From Planctomicrobium sp051465645 (GTDB lineage Bacteria > Planctomycetota > Planctomycetia > Planctomycetales > Planctomycetaceae): 64,000 nucleotides of DNA. Location of the stretch: assembly GCF_051465645.1 (NCBI RefSeq), contig NZ_CP195790.1, positions 1,860,001-1,924,000 of the forward strand. Direction: 5' to 3'. The notes under the pieces are model-generated. The model made no database searches. It worked only from the letters and a program-made list of their open reading frames with translations, and was not told the DNA's origin. The first letter of the stretch is position 1. The number at the start of each line of letters is the position of its first letter. The translations under genes were made by a program, and so were the position numbers. Below are positions 59,889-64,000 of this stretch, piece after piece.

Positions 59889-60521
59889 CTAACGAATCGG
59901 CTTCCAATCCTCACGAGAACTGGAATTTAACGGGCCTTCCAGAATCATCCCGTCTGGACTCGATTCCACGACACGGTAGGTCATCGATGCCCCGTACTGA
60001 GAAACCAGTCGATCCACATTGGCCTGGGGTACTCCACTGACGACGGTATGAGTGAGCAGATTCCCCTTCAGAGTCCAATTCAGATTCAACGTCAGTTCTT
60101 TGCCGTAGATCAGGCTAGTCAAAAAATCGAGCGTCACTTTCATTGAGGCCGTCCCGTCCGGGCGGATATCAATCTCCCGGCGGATACTCTGATCGAGCAA
60201 CCATCGCCCGACCAGATTGTCATCGGAAACCACAACCTCTGCAGAATTAACTGTCACCTTGCCCGCAGAATCAGGGACCTCTTTCACCCCTTCAACGCCA
60301 GACTGTCCGCGCACTTCAACCTGATCACTCCCAATGGTGCGCTGCCCGGTAGAGGAATCAGGAACGCCGGCTGTGATCTGTCGGGTTGGAGTCGATACGA
60401 ATGTCCAAACTCCGGCCAGCAGTAGTCCCAGCAACATCCCCTTCCAATAGATGGACCCATAAGGAGACCCGCTGAGATGCTGATTCAACTGGAGTCGCGA
60501 GTAATAGGAGTGCAGGCCCAT
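59889..60521 (-). CDS. Membrane-anchored hypothetical protein
   Basis: This is a protein of about 210 residues with one N-terminal membrane span (MLLGLLLAGVWTFVSTPT) and an outer domain. The domain has NLVGRWLLDQSIRREIDIRP, then alternating strands (TASMKVTLDFL; LTLNLNWTLKGNLLTHTVV), suggesting a lipocalin- or DUF-type beta barrel. Start choice is uncertain: ATG at 60521 (MGLHSYYSRL) or an upstream ATG at 60563. There is no homologue I can name. The 437 bases to its right (60564-61000) show no gene, only AT-rich promoter-like sequence. Confidence 0.6.
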   Translation of the reverse strand: MGLHSYYSRLQLNQHLSGSPYGSIYWKGMLLGLLLAGVWTFVSTPTRQITAGVPDSSTGQRTIGSDQVEVRGQSGVEGVKEVPDSAGKVTVNSAEVVVSDDNLVGRWLLDQSIRREIDIRPDGTASMKVTLDFLTSLIYGKELTLNLNWTLKGNLLTHTVVSGVPQANVDRLVSQYGASMTYRVVESSPDGMILEGPLNSSSREDWKPIR

Positions 60522-61000
60522 AATATTTACCGCAGGGTCCGTGACAGTCAGAAGATAGGACAATTGGCAGGTGGAATATTCCGCGTCGGCAACAATCGTT
60601 GTAACTCGGTCTAACTAAAGAGTGTCGCAGGATTTCAGGAAGTCAATACCGTCCTTCATTTTACATTGAATCGGACTTACGCCACAATCGCAATTAACGA
60701 GTGTTTATGAGTTGAAGGGTTGTAGGGCAAATACCGCCTTCGTGATGAATTGGAGACTGATTCGTCCCGGGATCGTCAGGGAAACTCGCATGTGATCCAG
60801 ACCACAACGGATCTCCTGAGTGACTCCCTGAACGCGACAATTCTGTAACATCAACCGAGATAAAGTATCTTGATCGCTCACGCACACTTTCACCGCATCC
60901 GCAAGCCACCAAAAACGTTATGAACGTTGCTGGAGCTGAAACTGAGTGAAAGAATCAGCGTGAGTGAGATTGACTGAATTTCCCCTCACAGGAAGCAACG

Positions 61001-63673
61001 ATGCTGAGACCACTGTTGTGTCTGGCTGCAGTTTGTATGTGGCATTCCATCATGCCGCATTCTGGCTCCGCAGCAGAGCCATTGACCTTCAATCAAGGCG
61101 ACAAGATTGTCGTCATCGGCAACACGCTGGCCGAGCGGCAGCAGTATTACAACAACTTTGAAACCCTGCTTCATGCACGGTTCCCGGACAAGCAACTCGT
61201 CTACCGCAATCTGGGTTGGTCTGGCGATTCCATTACGCTGCGACTTCGGTCACAGGATTTTCAGGATCACGGCCACACGCTGATCGACCATCAGCCAAAC
61301 GTGATTTTTGCCTTCTTCGGATATAACGAATCGTTTGCTGGAGAAGCGGGAATCCCGGCCTTCAAGCAGGAACTGGAGAAGTTTCTGGCAGGTTTGAAGC
61401 AACTCAAATACCCCACTCACACTTATCCTGTCGGGAAGTTCGAACCGAACGAACAGGACAAGCAAGGGGAAGTGAAAGTTGCTCCGCGAATCATCCTGTT
61501 TTCGCCAATTGCCAACGAAGATCTGCCCGGCACTGGCGTCAAGGCGGCAACTCGCAACAACAAGAACATCGCTCTTTACGTTGGGGCAATGGAGAAGGTC
61601 GCAGCGAAGGCGGACGTCCAGTTCGTGAATCTCTTCCAGCCAACTGAACCGCTGCTTGATGACTCGAAGACGCAACTGACAATCAACGGTTGCCACCTGA
61701 CGGATGCAGGAGATGAAGCACTCGCCAAAATTCTCGATCAAGAGTTGTTTGGCACTCCAGTCAAGACTGCACCTGAAGCATTGAAGGCCATCAAAAAGGA
61801 AATCACCGAGAAGAACAAGCAGTTCTTCTATGATTATCGAGCCGTCAACGGATACTACATCTACGGCGGACGCAAGAAGCCGTTCGGAGTCGTGAACTTC
61901 CCGCCTGAGTTCGAAAAGCTGCGAAAGATGATTGCCAATCGCGATCAGCGCGTCTGGGGGGCATCTCAGGGAAAACAGCTTCCAGCCAAAATCGACGATT
62001 CAAACACAGGCGAACTGCCTGCCATTGAAACCAACTTCACAAAAGAAATTGCCATCACTCCGCCACAGGAAGCATTGAAGAGCTTCACTGTTGCAGAGGG
62101 GTTTGAGGTCAACCTGTTTGCTTCAGAGGTTGAATTCCCTGAGCTGCAGAATCCGGTTTCAATGACCTTCGATGCAGAAGGACGAATTTGGGTCACAACG
62201 AATGCCGCATATCCTCAGTATCTGCCCGGCGTCCCGGTGAATGACAAGATCCTGATCCTGTCCGACAAGGACGGCGATGGAAAAGCTGATCACCAGCAGA
62301 TTTTCGCAGAAAACCTGTATATTCCAATTGGAGTCGAACTCGCCGACGGTGGGGCGTATGTCTCTGCTCAACCCAACATGCTGTTCCTGAAAGATACTGA
62401 CGGAGACGGCAAGGCCGACAAGCAGGAATATGTTCTGCACGGGCTCGATTCCGGCGATTCTCACCATGCGTTGCATGCGTTTGAATGGGGACCAGGTGGA
62501 GAGCTCTATTTTGCGGAAGGGATCTTCCATCACTCACAGATTGAATCCCCATTCGGACTGACCCGTTCAGCCAATGCTGCGGTTTATCGTTTTGATCCGA
62601 AGTCTTCACACTTCAGCAATTTCGTCTCGTACACGTTCGCCAATCCGTGGGGGCAGATCTTCGACAAATGGGGACAAAACCTGATTGCCGACGCCTCTGG
62701 CGGAAACAACTACATTGCAGGTCCTTTCTCTGGGGACATCGACTTCCCACGGAAGCATCCAGGGATGAAGCAGTTCCTGGAGAAGCAATGGCGGCCGACC
62801 TGTGGCTGCGAAATCGTTTCGTCCCGAAACTTCCCGGACGAGATGCAGGGTGACTTCCTCCTGAATAACTGCATCGGCTTTCAGGGAGTGTTGCAATACC
62901 GCCTGCGTGAAGAAGGGTCTGGCTACCATGCAGATCCGGTCAGTCCACTGCTGCGTTCATCCGACCCGAACTTCCGTCCTGTTGATATTCAATTTGGACC
63001 TGATGGAGCCCTGTATCTCCTCGACTGGTACAATCCGCTCGTTGGCCATATGCAGCACTCGATTCGCGACCCGAACCGTTCTAAGATTCATGGGCGAATC
63101 TGGCGCATCAGCTACAAAGGCAAACCACTCGTCAAACCAGCCAAGATTGCAGGCGAGTCCGAAGAGAATCTTGTCAAACTGCTGAGCAGCTACGAAGACC
63201 GGACTCGATACCGTGTTCGTCGCGAACTCCGTGACCGAGATCCAAAGAAAGTAGTGGCCGCTGTCGATCAGTGGATCGCCCAGCTATCACCTGAATCCGC
63301 TGACTACGAGCGTATGCTGCTCGAAGGCTTCTGGGTGAAGCAACAAGTCGCCGTGCTTGATGTCAAGTTGCTGAACAAACTGCTTGAAGCAAAGAGCGGA
63401 CACGCACGCGCCGCTGCCGTTCGCGCAGTCAGTTATTCAATTGATCAGCTCGACCAACCACTGGAGATTCTGCAGAAGGCGGTCAATGATGAGTTCCCAC
63501 GCGTGCGTCTTGAAGCAATTCGCGCACTGAGCTTCTTCGACAGTCAGGAAGCATTGGACGTCACTGTTGAAGCCCTGCTGCACGAACAGGATGTCTACCT
63601 GGAATACGTCTTCAAAGAGACCCAGGAAACACTTCAGCGAAGGATCAGTGCCAAGACATCGGAGTCGAAGTAA
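61001..63673 (+). CDS. Secreted SGNH-hydrolase / PVC membrane-bound dehydrogenase fusion
   Basis: This 890-residue exported protein begins with a signal peptide (first ~26 residues, cleavage near GSAAEP). The N-terminal domain is SGNH-hydrolase-like: IVVIGNTLAERQQY, then LGWSGDSITLRLRS, an FGYNES segment and a GCHLTDAGDEAL segment with Asp-free His. From ~360 a beta-propeller of the PVC-type dehydrogenase follows, with Ca-binding-like DKDGDGKADH and DTDGDGKADK repeats. The C-terminal 170 residues are HEAT-like. No CxxCH heme motif is present, although many relatives have one. It is a planctomycete marker family, thought to act in the periplasm on carbohydrates. A terminator follows. Confidence 0.88.
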   Translation: MLRPLLCLAAVCMWHSIMPHSGSAAEPLTFNQGDKIVVIGNTLAERQQYYNNFETLLHARFPDKQLVYRNLGWSGDSITLRLRSQDFQDHGHTLIDHQPNVIFAFFGYNESFAGEAGIPAFKQELEKFLAGLKQLKYPTHTYPVGKFEPNEQDKQGEVKVAPRIILFSPIANEDLPGTGVKAATRNNKNIALYVGAMEKVAAKADVQFVNLFQPTEPLLDDSKTQLTINGCHLTDAGDEALAKILDQELFGTPVKTAPEALKAIKKEITEKNKQFFYDYRAVNGYYIYGGRKKPFGVVNFPPEFEKLRKMIANRDQRVWGASQGKQLPAKIDDSNTGELPAIETNFTKEIAITPPQEALKSFTVAEGFEVNLFASEVEFPELQNPVSMTFDAEGRIWVTTNAAYPQYLPGVPVNDKILILSDKDGDGKADHQQIFAENLYIPIGVELADGGAYVSAQPNMLFLKDTDGDGKADKQEYVLHGLDSGDSHHALHAFEWGPGGELYFAEGIFHHSQIESPFGLTRSANAAVYRFDPKSSHFSNFVSYTFANPWGQIFDKWGQNLIADASGGNNYIAGPFSGDIDFPRKHPGMKQFLEKQWRPTCGCEIVSSRNFPDEMQGDFLLNNCIGFQGVLQYRLREEGSGYHADPVSPLLRSSDPNFRPVDIQFGPDGALYLLDWYNPLVGHMQHSIRDPNRSKIHGRIWRISYKGKPLVKPAKIAGESEENLVKLLSSYEDRTRYRVRRELRDRDPKKVVAAVDQWIAQLSPESADYERMLLEGFWVKQQVAVLDVKLLNKLLEAKSGHARAAAVRAVSYSIDQLDQPLEILQKAVNDEFPRVRLEAIRALSFFDSQEALDVTVEALLHEQDVYLEYVFKETQETLQRRISAKTSESK

Positions 63674-63725
63674 TTCAGAATGCTTTCACCGGGAAGCACT
63701 GATTCATAAGACTTGATTGAATCTG

Positions 63726-63764
63726 GGACCGCCGAAGAGATCTCTTCGACGGTCCTTTTCTTTT
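63726..63764 (+). terminator. Rho-independent terminator
   Basis: The stem GGACCG...CGGTCC with inner GAAGAG/TCTTC (63726-63755) is followed by TTTTCTTTT. It lies 53 bases after the PVC-protein gene and can end transcription of it. Confidence 0.9.
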
Positions 63765-63799
63765 GAGAATCCAATCGGCCTGCTTACCATCACCGGAGA

Positions 63800-64000
63800 C
63801 TATTTCCGGGATTCGAATGGGCGATTGAGTGACGTATAGAGAACCAGATTTACAATCTGCCCGGTCGCCGCGAAGTTCTTGATGCGACGACGTGCTTCCC
63901 ACGTTCCCAGCGCCGGAGAGTAACCATGCTGATGATCAATCAGATTGAGCGCCGCGCGCAAATCGGCATGGGTCCACTCGGATCTTCCATCGGAAGCTGC
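63800..64000 (-). CDS. C-terminal part of an unknown gene
   Basis: The minus-strand frame is open from the window edge to TAG at 63800-63802. The 66 visible codons include SEWTHADLRAALNLIDHQHG then WEARRRIKNFAATGQIVNLV. It has real-coding character and converges on the PVC-protein gene. The rest lies outside the window. No family recognised. Confidence 0.5.
   Translation of the reverse strand, partial: AASDGRSEWTHADLRAALNLIDHQHGYSPALGTWEARRRIKNFAATGQIVNLVLYTSLNRPFESRK

Noticed and set aside
60694..60912. A short minus-strand frame in the gap before the PVC-protein gene.
   Set aside because: No ribosome site, Cys/Ser/Arg-rich translation without pattern; treated as non-coding.
1..64000. CRISPR arrays or cas genes.
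   Set aside because: No regularly spaced direct repeats of 24-40 bases and no Cas-like protein were seen.

Overview
The window looks like a planctomycete chromosome carrying a large integrated mobile region. The best taxonomic clue is the right-hand end: an 890-residue secreted protein (61001-63673) joins an SGNH-hydrolase-like half to a PVC-type membrane-bound dehydrogenase half and C-terminal helical repeats, an architecture typical of Planctomycetes. From about 57.7 kb to the right edge the content is ordinary chromosome: tRNA-Asn, a Ppx/GppA-family protein, a membrane-anchored unknown, the PVC-type protein, a clear terminator and the end of another gene.

Left part (1-15.6 kb): accessory genes. 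A degenerate FtsH/M41-like protein is followed by a large serine recombinase with a small HTH gene. Next come an AbiEi/AbiEii toxin-antitoxin pair and a convergent RloC-like ATPase with a zinc hook. Then comes a run of XRE regulator, ImmA/IrrE peptidase, AddB-like nuclease and AddA-like helicase-nuclease.

Middle (15.9-22.8 kb and 39.7-57.8 kb): the backbone of an ICE-like or mobilizable element, split in two. The left piece holds a very large N6-methyltransferase/SNF2-helicase protein, two small genes and a frameshifted gene. The right piece holds a run of very short translation-coupled genes, an orphan methylase, a tyrosine integrase beside an attP-like site, a MobF relaxase, ParB-like and coupling-ATPase genes, small membrane and HTH proteins, and a serine recombinase ending at tRNA-Asn. 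A TTAAY-AAAG-S(N)-TTAAY inverted repeat lies upstream of both the left-piece gene at 22140 and the relaxase gene, which supports one original backbone. No mating-pore (VirB-like) gene is visible.

Inserted between the two pieces (22.8-39.2 kb), next to a decayed recombinase 3' end, is a complete type 3 BREX operon, all on the minus strand: HTH regulator, brxF, brxC, pglXI, [DUF3696-type ATPase, unknown 351-residue partner], brxHII, pglZ, brxA. The two bracketed genes are not part of the canonical six-gene set, yet they are joined to their neighbours by overlapping or near-abutting start and stop codons. This embedded module is the best candidate for an undescribed system here. Next in interest are the attP-like structure at 45055-45345, the three helically phased palindromes upstream of BREX, and the mosaic composition of pglXI.
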